From positions 1 through 40,431 of IMG/VR virus record IMGVR_UViG_3300036944_000445: DNA of 40,431 nt; one strand, given 5' to 3'. Positions 6,580 to 13,808 of this stretch are shown piece by piece. A program made the translations under genes and the position numbers. Origin of the DNA: a virus. Position 1 is the first letter of the stretch; each line of letters starts with the position of its first letter. Under the pieces are notes generated by a model, which did not search any database, was not told where the DNA came from, and worked only from the letters and a program-made list of their open reading frames with translations.

Positions 6580-6831
6580 ATGGCTGAATTCGACAATACA
6601 AACCGTGGTTCCTTGTTCAAAAACGACAAGAAAACGGAAGAAAAGCACCCCGACATGAGCGGTTCTATCAACATCGATGGGACTGAATACTGGATCTCTG
6701 GCTGGAAAAAGCAGAGCAAAGCAGGTACAGGCTTCATCAGTCTGTCAGTGCGTCTTAAAGAACAGACACGGCAATCCAGCCAACCAACATCAAAAGCCAA
6801 AGCTCAAGACTTTGATGACTTGGACTTTTAA
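6580..6831 (+). CDS. putative ssDNA-binding/DUF736-like protein, 83 aa
   Basis: Sequence NRGSLFKNDKKTEEKHPDMSG, then INIDGTEYWISGWKKQSKAG and GFISLSVRLK, is a short OB-like beta pattern found in phage proteins placed directly after ERF or RecT genes. It ends in an acidic, aromatic tail (AQDFDDLDF) resembling the C-terminal tip of single-stranded DNA-binding proteins, which recruits partner proteins. No full-length SSB exists elsewhere in the window, so this is the likeliest functional substitute. That role is inferred from tail, size and context. Confidence 0.65.
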   Translation: MAEFDNTNRGSLFKNDKKTEEKHPDMSGSINIDGTEYWISGWKKQSKAGTGFISLSVRLKEQTRQSSQPTSKAKAQDFDDLDF

Positions 6832-6840
6832 GGAATTGCT

Positions 6841-6990
6841 ATGGGATTGATTATTGGCATGGCTTGCTTTTTTGCATGGTTAACTCACATCTTCACATGC
6901 TTCAGTGATGGTTTATGGGGGTTCCTGTTAGCAGGTGCAATATTTTTTCCCATAGGAATCCTTCACGGCTTTTGGCTGTGGCTTAATTAG
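6841..6990 (+). CDS. small membrane protein, 49 aa
   Basis: AAGGAATTGCT precedes the ATG. The product begins MGLIIGMACFFAWLTHIF and has two strongly hydrophobic segments, about residues 2-19 and 26-47, separated by CFSDGLWG. The ending GAIFFPIGILHGFWLW is a pattern seen in small membrane proteins of many phages. Possible role in superinfection exclusion or envelope change, unproven. Confidence 0.65.
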   Translation: MGLIIGMACFFAWLTHIFTCFSDGLWGFLLAGAIFFPIGILHGFWLWLN

Positions 6991-7006
6991 TTTATCGGGG
7001 AAAGCG

Positions 7007-7092
7007 GATGCTGTTAGTGCCACTTCAATTGAGGTGGTCGTCATATGCAAACAGACGCAGCGAGTACCTGATCTTTATTTAAAGGAAATGCA
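7007..7092 (+). promoter_or_regulatory. intergenic with inverted repeat; possible 24-residue ORF
   Basis: CCAC-T-TCAATTGA-G-GTGG at 7020-7037 is an 18-base near-perfect palindrome. A micro-ORF starts at the ATG at 7009 (GGGGAAAGCGG before it) and encodes 24 residues beginning MLLVPLQLRWSSYANRRSEY; the palindrome lies inside it. It could be a leader peptide, an RNA hairpin controlling the mazG-like gene, or chance. Confidence 0.3.
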
Positions 7093-7398
7093 ATGAGTTT
7101 TGCAAACGTAGAAATGAAGGTCATCCAATGGGGTGAAGCCAGAGGCATTGTTCAAAACAGCAACCCCAAAGCACAGGCCAAGAAAACACTTGAAGAAGTG
7201 CAAGAGTTGTTTGATGCAATTGAGGCAAATGACAGAGATGCCATGATCGATGCATACGGCGATATTCTCGTTACCCTTGTCATGGGTTGCGCCACTGCTG
7301 ATTTGGACCTTGTGAGCTGTTTTAATCACGCCTATGAGCAGATTAAAGACCGCAAGGGTTATCTGACTCCAGAAGGCATCTTTGTAAAGGAGGCGTGA
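7093..7398 (+). CDS. MazG-like nucleotide pyrophosphohydrolase
   Basis: MazG-type enzymes hydrolyse nucleoside triphosphates to monophosphates and pyrophosphate. In phages they are thought to adjust nucleotide pools or alarmone signalling. At 101 residues it matches the single-domain phage form. Metal-binding signature: EEVQE at residues 34-38 and DAYGD at 53-57, the EExxE and ExxD-like helices of the all-alpha NTP pyrophosphatase fold, followed by HAYEQIKDRKGYLTPEGIF, a common family ending. AAAGGAAATGCA precedes the ATG. Its stop overlaps the next start (TGATG). Confidence 0.82.
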   Translation: MSFANVEMKVIQWGEARGIVQNSNPKAQAKKTLEEVQELFDAIEANDRDAMIDAYGDILVTLVMGCATADLDLVSCFNHAYEQIKDRKGYLTPEGIFVKEA

Positions 7399-7709
7399 TG
7401 TCTTGTCTAAAATGCAAGTCACCAACACATTGCGCCAATATTGGGCGATGCTTTGAGACAACAACAGCACTACCAGTTGAAACTGTTTATGTGTCTGCCC
7501 TTGAAAAACAAGTCTCTGGCAGTCACTACAAAGACAAAGGCATCCAGCCTATCGTCTACATTCACGCCAACAATCTGGGTTTTTGTGAGGGGAACGTCAT
7601 CAAGTACGTTACCCGTCATAAAGATAAAAATGGTGCAGCCGACATCAAGAAGGCAATCCACTATCTAGAACTGCTGCTTGAGTTGGAGTATAAAAATGAA
7701 GTTTCGTAA
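7398..7709 (+). CDS. DUF3310 protein
   Basis: The core SGSHYKDKGIQPIVYIHANN (from about residue 41) followed by EGNVIKYVTRHKDKNGAADIKKAIHYLELLLE is the DUF3310 signature, a family widespread in phages, sometimes labelled nucleotide kinase without proof. The N-terminal 35 residues add a cysteine cluster (CLKCKSPTHCANIGRC) that could bind zinc and is not part of the usual domain. The ATG at 7398 overlaps the MazG stop. Proximity to MazG fits a nucleotide-metabolism module. Confidence 0.8.
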   Translation: MSCLKCKSPTHCANIGRCFETTTALPVETVYVSALEKQVSGSHYKDKGIQPIVYIHANNLGFCEGNVIKYVTRHKDKNGAADIKKAIHYLELLLELEYKNEVS

Positions 7710-7932
7710 AAAACCCGTAGTTATTGAAGCCTCGCAGTTTGTGATTAACACACCAGACGGTTGGCCTTATGGTGTTTACAGAGATTCCTCATCACCAACT
7801 GGATATGCAATCGAAACGCTGGAGGGCTGTCACCAAGTGTCCGAGGGCGACTGGATAATCACAGGCGTGAAGGGTGAGCAATACCCATGCAAGCCCGACA
7901 TCTTTGAGATGACTTACGAGGCAGCAGAATGA
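7696..7932 (+). CDS. KFRKKPV-type conserved phage protein, 78 aa
   Basis: Begins MKFRKKPVVIEASQFVI and contains IETLEGCHQVSEGDWIITG, then GEQYPCKPDIFEMTYE. This is a very common small phage protein (resembling the PGDYG-type family) with an all-beta pattern; its function is unknown. The ATG at 7696 overlaps the end of the DUF3310 gene by 14 bases and is preferred over the frame opening at 7678 because the family always starts K(F/Y)RKKPV. Confidence 0.78.
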   Translation: MKFRKKPVVIEASQFVINTPDGWPYGVYRDSSSPTGYAIETLEGCHQVSEGDWIITGVKGEQYPCKPDIFEMTYEAAE

Positions 7933-8129
7933 CTCCACTGCCGTTTGATTACAGCAGGTGTAAGCCAGAGTTACCAGACTCACACTGCAAGAACTGCCGT
8001 AGATGGTTTCATCACCCTGAACAGGTGAACAATCCTTATGGTCAGTCTATTTTCAGTGTGGAGTCCAGCAGCTCAGAGGCTTGCGTATACACGCCAATCA
8101 GCCTTCTAGAACGTCCAAAACGTGCTTGA
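7929..8129 (+). CDS. small cysteine-containing hypothetical protein, 66 aa
   Basis: Last gene of the rightward early operon. ATGA overlap with the previous gene. Contains CKNCRRWFHHPEQ at residues 20-32, plus single cysteines near 11 and 52, a possible zinc site. Its 3' end runs 32 bases into the convergent endolysin gene, so the two operons collide without a spacer or visible terminator. Function unknown. Confidence 0.65.
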   Translation: MTPLPFDYSRCKPELPDSHCKNCRRWFHHPEQVNNPYGQSIFSVESSSSEACVYTPISLLERPKRA

Positions 8130-8697
8130 TATGCTTGATACGGTCATCCAAACCTATCACACCGCCATTGATCTTCTTAGTCATGGCGGTATAGTCTTTT
8201 GCATCTGCCTCTTTGTTAAGACCTCGCTTATTCCAGAACCACGCTGCTGAAAGTGCTGCATACTTTGGAGCAAGAATCAGGTCAGGGGAATGGATAAAGT
8301 CAACAGCAAGAGCATCACCGCACAGGGTGTAGTTGTCCTTGCCTGTCAATTGAATCAAGCCACGGCCCTTGTATAGGCTGCCATCACCTGTTTCTTCAGT
8401 ACCGTTGCCCATACGGCCACCATAGACCTTGTTGGCAATCTTGTCAGGGTTGCGGTGATACGGTTGAGCAGCTTCCAAGTTTGGAAAGCGTGAAGGCCAC
8501 ACACGGCACAGACCTTCAGCAGAGTAATTCAGGTTCTCTTGCAGGGTCTTGAAGTTGCCAGATTCATGGGCACACTGACCAATGAAAGCAGCCATCCTCA
8601 AAGGAGTATTGATCTCGTAACGCTGCATGGCCTCATTCAAAGACTCCAGCCAGTCCTCAGCGATGTGCAGTTCTTTGAGTTGCTCGGCGGTAATCAT
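8098..8697 (-). CDS. GH19 endolysin (chitinase-like lysozyme)
   Basis: Glycoside hydrolase family 19 enzymes cut the glycan chains of peptidoglycan when used as phage endolysins. Features: catalytic acid E45 within CAHESGNFKTL, the second acidic region at 101-107 (EETGDGS), the family hallmark YKGRGLIQLTGKDNY at 109-123, and the C-terminal AAWFWNKRGLN. At 199 residues it is a single domain with no signal peptide or wall-binding domain, so a holin is needed for release. It is the last gene of the leftward late operon and overlaps the holin gene by four bases. Confidence 0.92.
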   Translation of the reverse strand: MITAEQLKELHIAEDWLESLNEAMQRYEINTPLRMAAFIGQCAHESGNFKTLQENLNYSAEGLCRVWPSRFPNLEAAQPYHRNPDKIANKVYGGRMGNGTEETGDGSLYKGRGLIQLTGKDNYTLCGDALAVDFIHSPDLILAPKYAALSAAWFWNKRGLNKEADAKDYTAMTKKINGGVIGLDDRIKHIKHVLDVLEG

Positions 8698-9191
8698 TTC
8701 ATGCCTTTCATAAGAGCTTCGGTCTTGTCCTTGCTGGACTTGCTGGAGCCAAAGAAGAAGTTAAAGAAGCCGGTCAGCACAGTGCCAATTAAGACCCCGA
8801 GAATGGTATCGGCCATTCGGACACCGCTCTCAGGCACAGTACCAAAGGTGACGAACGCAAAGTACATCATGGCAAACACGGACCAGACAGCAGTGAAAAG
8901 GTAGATGAAGTTTTTTGCAAGCCAATCGTCTTGTTGCAGCGCAACGATCTGCATGGCCCGAGCGCCGTCACGGTCTTTGACCTCGGCTTCAAATTGCTTC
9001 AAGTCGATCTCCGCAAGTTTTGCAGCCGCTTCAGGGTCTGCTTGGATAGCCTGCGTGACTGACTCGACAGTATCCTCAACGCCCAGCTTTTCAGCGATTG
9101 CCTTAACTGCCATGCCACCCAGAGGGCCAGCAACAACCGTTGCCAAACCGGGGGCGACGTTCTTCAAAAGTCCTGCAAGTAGCTCGTTCAT
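8694..9191 (-). CDS. 3TM-type phage holin
   Basis: Resembles the GTA/phage three-TM holin family. Residues 10-32 are weakly hydrophobic, 35-92 form an acidic helical region (TQAIQADPEAAAKLAEIDLK and QFEAEVKDRDGARAMQI are family hallmarks), and two clear membrane segments follow at about 94-116 and 128-148. The tail is polar and basic (GSSKSSKDKTEALMKGMK). Holins collect in the inner membrane and open it at a set time to release the endolysin, encoded immediately downstream with an ATGA overlap. Confidence 0.82.
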   Translation of the reverse strand: MNELLAGLLKNVAPGLATVVAGPLGGMAVKAIAEKLGVEDTVESVTQAIQADPEAAAKLAEIDLKQFEAEVKDRDGARAMQIVALQQDDWLAKNFIYLFTAVWSVFAMMYFAFVTFGTVPESGVRMADTILGVLIGTVLTGFFNFFFGSSKSSKDKTEALMKGMK

Positions 9192-9808
9192 CAGTTACCT
9201 CTTTTTGTCAACATGGCGCTGGCGATCTCCAGCATGAATTTCACTTGCTCAATGTTCTCTGGTTGCTGTGACCAGCCCACAGTGACTTGCCCAACAAATC
9301 GATGGCTGTCAGGTGGAACACTCACACGGCAAGTAAAGGTCACACCCTTTTCGATGTACCACAGACCAACTTCAGACTGAGCGTAGCGGTACTCACTACA
9401 AGGAATCTGGTTGGTCATCAAGGCAATCACATCGTTGTTGTTGCCAGTGTTTTGTGAGAACAAACCGACATCAATGTCCTCAATGCTCTTGTCCCTACCA
9501 TCCTTGGTATATGCCTTGTAAAGCACGCGACTGTTGAACAAAGGGTTGACCTTAAACACGGCCACAACAGTTGCCCCAGTTTTCTTAAACAACATGGCTG
9601 CTGTTTCGTCTGACCTGCTGGTGTTGATCTCTGGCAGCTTCTTAGATTCCTTGTAGGCATCAAACATAAACTCTTGGTTCTGCCAAAGGAAATAGCCAGC
9701 AAAAGCTACAACACCCATGATGAGGATTGCAAACAACTTAAATGGGGAGTCAACATACCCCAGAATCTTGTCAAGCGTAGAGTTTGCGTTTAGATTTTCA
9801 TCGGCCAC
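9191..9808 (-). CDS. membrane-anchored protein of the lysis cassette, 205 aa
   Basis: The start is taken as a GTG at 9808 (VADENLNANSTLDKIL) because it overlaps the upstream stop by 11 bases and has GAGGTC in front; upstream codons to 9847 have no support. One membrane segment lies at about residues 24-42 (FKLFAILIMGVVAFAGYFL), followed by roughly 160 residues probably in the periplasm with two cysteines (IPCSEYRYA and FTCRVSV) that could form a disulphide. Its location suggests envelope disruption or holin control. It is not a recognised spanin. Confidence 0.6.
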   Translation of the reverse strand: MADENLNANSTLDKILGYVDSPFKLFAILIMGVVAFAGYFLWQNQEFMFDAYKESKKLPEINTSRSDETAAMLFKKTGATVVAVFKVNPLFNSRVLYKAYTKDGRDKSIEDIDVGLFSQNTGNNNDVIALMTNQIPCSEYRYAQSEVGLWYIEKGVTFTCRVSVPPDSHRFVGQVTVGWSQQPENIEQVKFMLEIASAMLTKRGN

Positions 9809-10289
9809 ATTTGACCTCTCGGCAGTAGTAGACGATCTCAAGGCCAACCCACATCAGGATGACAAAGACAAACAACGCCAATGCGATAGCGGTCCACAAT
9901 TCAAATGCAGCCTTGCGCTTCTTACGCAGTTGGACAGCAGCATCAGCAGCCCTTCTACGCTGTGCCTTGTCATCCTCGTCCATTTGCTTACGGCGACTGA
10001 CAATCTTCTCCCACACATCCATGTTGTGAGGGAAGAACAACTGCTTGACCTGTTCTTCAAACTGACGGGCATTCTCAATAGCCAGTTCCAGTTCAACAGC
10101 CTTACCCATGTTGGAGCCAGCAAAGCCACCCTTGTTGGCCTCTTCAAGCACCTTGACAGCATCAGCCTTGGCATCAAAGTACTTGCCCAAGACAGGACCA
10201 AGACTGCGAACATCGTCAACAGTCTTGACAGCTTTCTTAACAAGGTTTACTGCGGCAGATACCGCAGCGAGTGCCGTTAGGGGGTCCAT
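9798..10289 (-). CDS. C-tail-anchored membrane protein, 163 aa, lysis region
   Basis: Starts MDPLTALAAVSAAVNLVKKA, an amphipathic N-terminal helix found in a family of uncharacterised proteins placed near lysis genes in marine and freshwater phages. The middle (95-125) is strongly charged and likely coiled coil (RRKQMDEDDKAQRRRAADAA). A single membrane segment lies at about 130-154 (LWTAIALALFVFVILMWVGL), then a short tail with two cysteines. Topology resembles a membrane-bound coiled-coil rod. Role in lysis or DNA entry is inferred from position only. Confidence 0.6.
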   Translation of the reverse strand: MDPLTALAAVSAAVNLVKKAVKTVDDVRSLGPVLGKYFDAKADAVKVLEEANKGGFAGSNMGKAVELELAIENARQFEEQVKQLFFPHNMDVWEKIVSRRKQMDEDDKAQRRRAADAAVQLRKKRKAAFELWTAIALALFVFVILMWVGLEIVYYCREVKCGR

Positions 10290-10375
10290 AAAACCTCAAC
10301 CAAAACTTTGGCTGTCCAGATAATGATGCCGACAATCAGAATTGCCGAGACAAAAGCCTCGACAAATTCTTTCAT
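10277..10375 (-). CDS. 32-residue single-TM protein
   Basis: Tiny ORF beginning MKEFVEAFVSAILIVGIIIW, with one membrane segment at residues 9-29. The ATG overlaps the upstream stop by four bases, AAGGCTGATAAACC precedes it, and its 3' end overlaps the next start by 13 bases. Size and topology would fit a pinholin-like or holin-regulating peptide. No family match can be claimed. Confidence 0.55.
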   Translation of the reverse strand: MKEFVEAFVSAILIVGIIIWTAKVLVEVLWTP

Positions 10376-10596
10376 GGTTTATCAGCCTTGCCGTCCAGCT
10401 TATCAAAGATCTGTTTCAGAATTGATTTGATTTCACTGATGTCAGAACGATAGTCATCTTTTGTGACATAAGAATGTGGAAGATCATTAATCTTGTCTTC
10501 CAGCTTCTGGATCGTCCGTGTGAGGTTGTTCAGCACGTATACGGCCAAGAACCCAGCAATGGATACTACGACATTGAAAAGTTGTTGGTTGTCCAT
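10372..10596 (-). CDS. small membrane/coiled-coil protein of the lysis cassette, 74 aa
   Basis: N-terminal membrane segment at residues 6-25 (LFNVVVSIAGFLAVYVLNNL), then a heptad-like charged region (TIQKLEDKINDLP) and a second helix (DISEIKSILKQIFDKLDGKA). This N-in anchor followed by coiled coil is the plan of many small phage lysis proteins, including inner-membrane spanin-like and antiholin-like ones, and related sequences are common in freshwater phages. It follows the 489-residue gene by three bases. Confidence 0.65.
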   Translation of the reverse strand: MDNQQLFNVVVSIAGFLAVYVLNNLTRTIQKLEDKINDLPHSYVTKDDYRSDISEIKSILKQIFDKLDGKADKP

Positions 10597-10599
10597 GAT

Positions 10600-12069
10600 T
10601 TATCTCATATAGGCAGATGGAGGAGCGATGCCACGACCAGCACCGACTTTACGAGTATATTCTTGATCTTGGCGGAGCTTTTTGGCTTGTGGTGATTGAG
10701 CATAAGGACTGCCCAACAACATAGCCGCATCCATGCTAGGAACATTGCCAGAACCTTCACCAGCACCACCCATCATAAAGCCTGGGGGCAAGACAGCTTC
10801 AAGCAAGTTAGCCCCTGCCATAGCTCGTTGACCACCAGAATCTGCCTTTGCAAGGTCACTGATAGCCATCAAAGCACCCAAAGTACCTGCTACCCGTACA
10901 GGCTTTGTACCAGCACTGGTTTTTTTGGTGATGCCGGGAGTAATCTCAGCAGGAGCAAGACCAGCAGCAGCCGCTTCAGCACGAGTAGCCCTGCCCAACA
11001 TTCGATTGATGTCCTTGGATTCTTGGATAGCCATCTCGTTTGTCAACGGGAAGGGTTGATTGGTATATGCCTTGGTGTACTCAGCCTGACCAATATTCTG
11101 ACGGGGAGTGTCAATGTATTGAGCGCCTGGAACAAATGCCATCCCACGAGGAACAGCATTGATGTCTGCATATTCAGGTTTCAGCTTTGGCTGACCGCTC
11201 TTGTTCAAAGCAGCCTCTGGACCTTGACCAGCAAATGCAGGTTTACCAGTGCCTGTACGCAACTCACCGGGAGGGGCAACAGGTTGGTCAGCTTGATGCA
11301 TCAAATCCTTGATTTCATCAACAACAGTTTCTGTAACGGCAGATCCTGGACCTGCACTAGGCTTGGGAGCAGGAGCATCTACAGGAGCAGATGACAAAGG
11401 CGTGGAGATCGGCTCACCTCGGAAGGCGGCTGCGATCTCTGCATCAGTCATAGGCACTGGTGCAACATAAGCAGGGGCTTGAGGCGCAACAGGTGCAGGA
11501 GGCACAACAGGTTGAGATGTCTTCAAAAGATCAGCACGAGCCTGAAGGTCTTCAGGAGTCAAGTTTGTTTGTTGTGGCAATGCTGTTGGCGCAATTGAAG
11601 GATTGGCCACAGTGGCTTGAGAAACAACTGGAGCCTGAGTGGCAACTGGTGCTTGAGGGGCCACAGGAGCTTGAGGGGCCACAGGAGCCTGAGGAGGGTT
11701 ACGCAAATAAGCTGGAGAGTTATAGGCGTTGTAATTTGGTCCAGCAGGAGTCGTAGAAGGCACAGGTCCGGGAGCTTGTGATCTGTTTTTAGATGCTTGA
11801 TACAAACCGTATGCAGTAGCAAGACCACCCAGAACACCAAGTGCCGGGAATCCATACTCAACCAGTGGATCACTGATTTGAGGAGCGCCCATTTGCTCTT
11901 GAAGTTGAGCAGTTTTATTTGCCAAAGCCTCAGTGTCAACTGGTTTGGGAGTTGGCTTGTTTTGAGACTTTGCAGACATCCTACGGTCATTGATCGTAGA
12001 CTTCTTTGCAGGTTTAACCTCTGCTGTATCAGAAGAGGTCAAGTCACTGTAATCAATATCATCGAGCAT
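10600..12069 (-). CDS. Pro/Ala/Gln-rich putative virion (ejection) protein, 489 aa
   Basis: Low-complexity protein. The N-terminus is charged and disordered (SSDTAEVKPAKKSTINDRR), then comes a short hydrophobic stretch at 75-90 (FPALGVLGGLATAYGLY) that could insert in a membrane. Residues about 125-210 hold tandem APVAPQ repeats, encoded by GC-rich near-identical DNA around 11630-11700. The rest is polar. Located last among the structural genes and before lysis, it occupies the slot where P22-like phages often encode ejected proteins. Unfolded, membrane-tropic character fits ejection with the genome, but this is inference. Confidence 0.6.
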   Translation of the reverse strand: MLDDIDYSDLTSSDTAEVKPAKKSTINDRRMSAKSQNKPTPKPVDTEALANKTAQLQEQMGAPQISDPLVEYGFPALGVLGGLATAYGLYQASKNRSQAPGPVPSTTPAGPNYNAYNSPAYLRNPPQAPVAPQAPVAPQAPVATQAPVVSQATVANPSIAPTALPQQTNLTPEDLQARADLLKTSQPVVPPAPVAPQAPAYVAPVPMTDAEIAAAFRGEPISTPLSSAPVDAPAPKPSAGPGSAVTETVVDEIKDLMHQADQPVAPPGELRTGTGKPAFAGQGPEAALNKSGQPKLKPEYADINAVPRGMAFVPGAQYIDTPRQNIGQAEYTKAYTNQPFPLTNEMAIQESKDINRMLGRATRAEAAAAGLAPAEITPGITKKTSAGTKPVRVAGTLGALMAISDLAKADSGGQRAMAGANLLEAVLPPGFMMGGAGEGSGNVPSMDAAMLLGSPYAQSPQAKKLRQDQEYTRKVGAGRGIAPPSAYMR

Positions 12070-13480
12070 TTACTGCCTCCCAATCATCGTTGACCCACTT
12101 TTGCAGACGGTTGTTGCGGTTAACGTAAACAGCGCCTTCTTCACGTTCAGGTTTCTTGCCTTTAGCACGATCAAGCTCATAGTCGTATGTGCGATTAATG
12201 GCCTTAAATGTCTGTGTACTTAAGAATTTATCTCGCAACTCACCAATGGCTTCAGGGTTAATGTTACGAATGTTTGAGTGCATCTGCTTGGCAAGATAGT
12301 TGTTCCATGCAACATTCAAAGCATTGTTGCGTTGGAAATCAATATCGTGCGAAACAACATCCATCCTGCTGTTCAACAGTGGGTTAACAGGAGCCAAAAC
12401 TTTAGCACCCGGAGCCATGTCTTCAGGCTTCATGCTTGCCAAGGCATTACTTAACAAATCAGATGTCTGGACCAATGATTGCAAGGAGGCAAACTGTTGA
12501 GGAGTAGAGATAGCGCCCTGAGTAATACGGGAAATTTCACTCAAGACGTTTTGCTGAACGCTGCTTGATGTGCCAGCAGTAGTTCCAGCCAAAACACCAG
12601 AAGTGCCAGTAGCACCAGCTTGAGTCATTCCACCAGCAGTTCTTGAACCAGAAATGCCAATGTTTGGAACAACAGCACCGGGAACACCGCCACCACCAGG
12701 AACAGCAATTGTGTCTGCACCAATGCCAACCTTGCCCCCTACAGTGCCTTGCACGTTTGAACCACGCAAGACGTTTGCAGATTCAGATCCTGTTTGCTCA
12801 CTGGTCTGTCCTGTAGTCTTGCCAGTCTGAGAAGAAACAAAACCAAAGAGTTTTTGTCTATCAACAGCAGGAAGCTTTGAGACAACTTCAAGCACTGGAG
12901 CCATTGTCTTGTCAGCAACCAAGCGGCGGCGAGTCTCAAGAGCATCACGCAAGGCAGAACCCTGTTGAGCAGTAGCCACAGATTTTGCATACTGGTCAGC
13001 AATAGGCTTTGCCAAGCCAGTCATAAATGCTTTTTGATTCTCACTGGCAGCAGCATAAGCACCAGTAGCAAAAGCAGTACGGTCTGAATTGCCAATCAAG
13101 CCACCAGATTGGTCCAAAGACTTAATGGTGTCTGCATTTAGTTCTTTACCGTTTTGGTCAAAGATGCGACCAGTAGGACCACGAGAATTGTATTCACGCT
13201 GAAAACGACCAAGGGTTGGATGAATGGCATCTTCAATACGAGTTGAACCACCGTTGTAGTAGTTGTACGCCTCTTTCAAATTGCCGCCAATCAAAGCGCC
13301 AATCATTGGCATCCATTGCGTCTGCGTGTTGATGTGGCCTTCTGTGTCGTTGGTGATCTTTTTGTTCACCAAGTTGGCAGTCTGAATTCGGTCATCACTT
13401 GTGGAGTTTGGAGACACGGCTCTAGCCATGATTTGGATAGAACCCAAATCTGCTTCTGGTGGTTTTACTGGTTCGGCCAT
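12059..13480 (-). CDS. glycine/threonine-rich putative virion protein, 473 aa
   Basis: Start set at the ATG at 13480 (MAEPVKPPEADLGSIQIM), with GGGAGGAATAATC before it; two bases separate it from the upstream stop. Residues about 1-220 look helical (IDAIHP-like segment, then AFATGAYAAASENQKAFMT and DALETRRRLVADK), 225-325 are Gly/Ser/Thr-rich and probably flexible, and 330-473 are helical and charged. It overlaps the next gene by 11 bases. Likely a minor virion or ejection protein by position; no family recognised. Confidence 0.6.
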   Translation of the reverse strand: MAEPVKPPEADLGSIQIMARAVSPNSTSDDRIQTANLVNKKITNDTEGHINTQTQWMPMIGALIGGNLKEAYNYYNGGSTRIEDAIHPTLGRFQREYNSRGPTGRIFDQNGKELNADTIKSLDQSGGLIGNSDRTAFATGAYAAASENQKAFMTGLAKPIADQYAKSVATAQQGSALRDALETRRRLVADKTMAPVLEVVSKLPAVDRQKLFGFVSSQTGKTTGQTSEQTGSESANVLRGSNVQGTVGGKVGIGADTIAVPGGGGVPGAVVPNIGISGSRTAGGMTQAGATGTSGVLAGTTAGTSSSVQQNVLSEISRITQGAISTPQQFASLQSLVQTSDLLSNALASMKPEDMAPGAKVLAPVNPLLNSRMDVVSHDIDFQRNNALNVAWNNYLAKQMHSNIRNINPEAIGELRDKFLSTQTFKAINRTYDYELDRAKGKKPEREEGAVYVNRNNRLQKWVNDDWEAVNAR

Positions 13481-13482
13481 GA

Positions 13483-13806
13483 TTATTCCTCCCAATCCGA
13501 GATCATCCCATCGCCGTCTTTATCAACAGGCATTGGCTTATTTGAAGAAACAGCAGGTACACCGGGAACAACAGCAGCACCACCTTGAAAGGTTTTTATT
13601 GCACCCATGACGTTTCCTTGACCAAGCTGAGTGCCAACATCAGAAACACGTTGACCAACTTGCGTCATTGTTGGAGAGATTGGACCCATACCACCAGATG
13701 ATGGAGGAGCAATTCCAATCATGGGTTTATTTGCATCAAACCCAGCATATTTAGTCCAGTCAGTAAACCCTTTTGGGTCACCAAAGTTAATTCCAAATTG
13801 AGCCAT
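13483..13806 (-). CDS. small virion-region protein with C-terminal EF-hand loop, 107 aa
   Basis: Start at the ATG at 13806 (MAQFGINFGDPKGFTDW) with GGGGTTAAAC in front. Glycine- and proline-rich, probably flexible, with MTQVGQRVSDVGTQLGQG in the middle. The last residues contain DKDGDGMISDWE at 95-106, a perfect EF-hand calcium loop (Asp at 1, 3 and 5, Gly at 6, Ile at 8, Glu at 12) or a dockerin-like half. There is no room for the exiting helix, so it may act as a lone Ca-binding loop. Function unknown, probably a virion component. Confidence 0.6.
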   Translation of the reverse strand: MAQFGINFGDPKGFTDWTKYAGFDANKPMIGIAPPSSGGMGPISPTMTQVGQRVSDVGTQLGQGNVMGAIKTFQGGAAVVPGVPAVSSNKPMPVDKDGDGMISDWEE

Positions 13807-13808
13807 GT

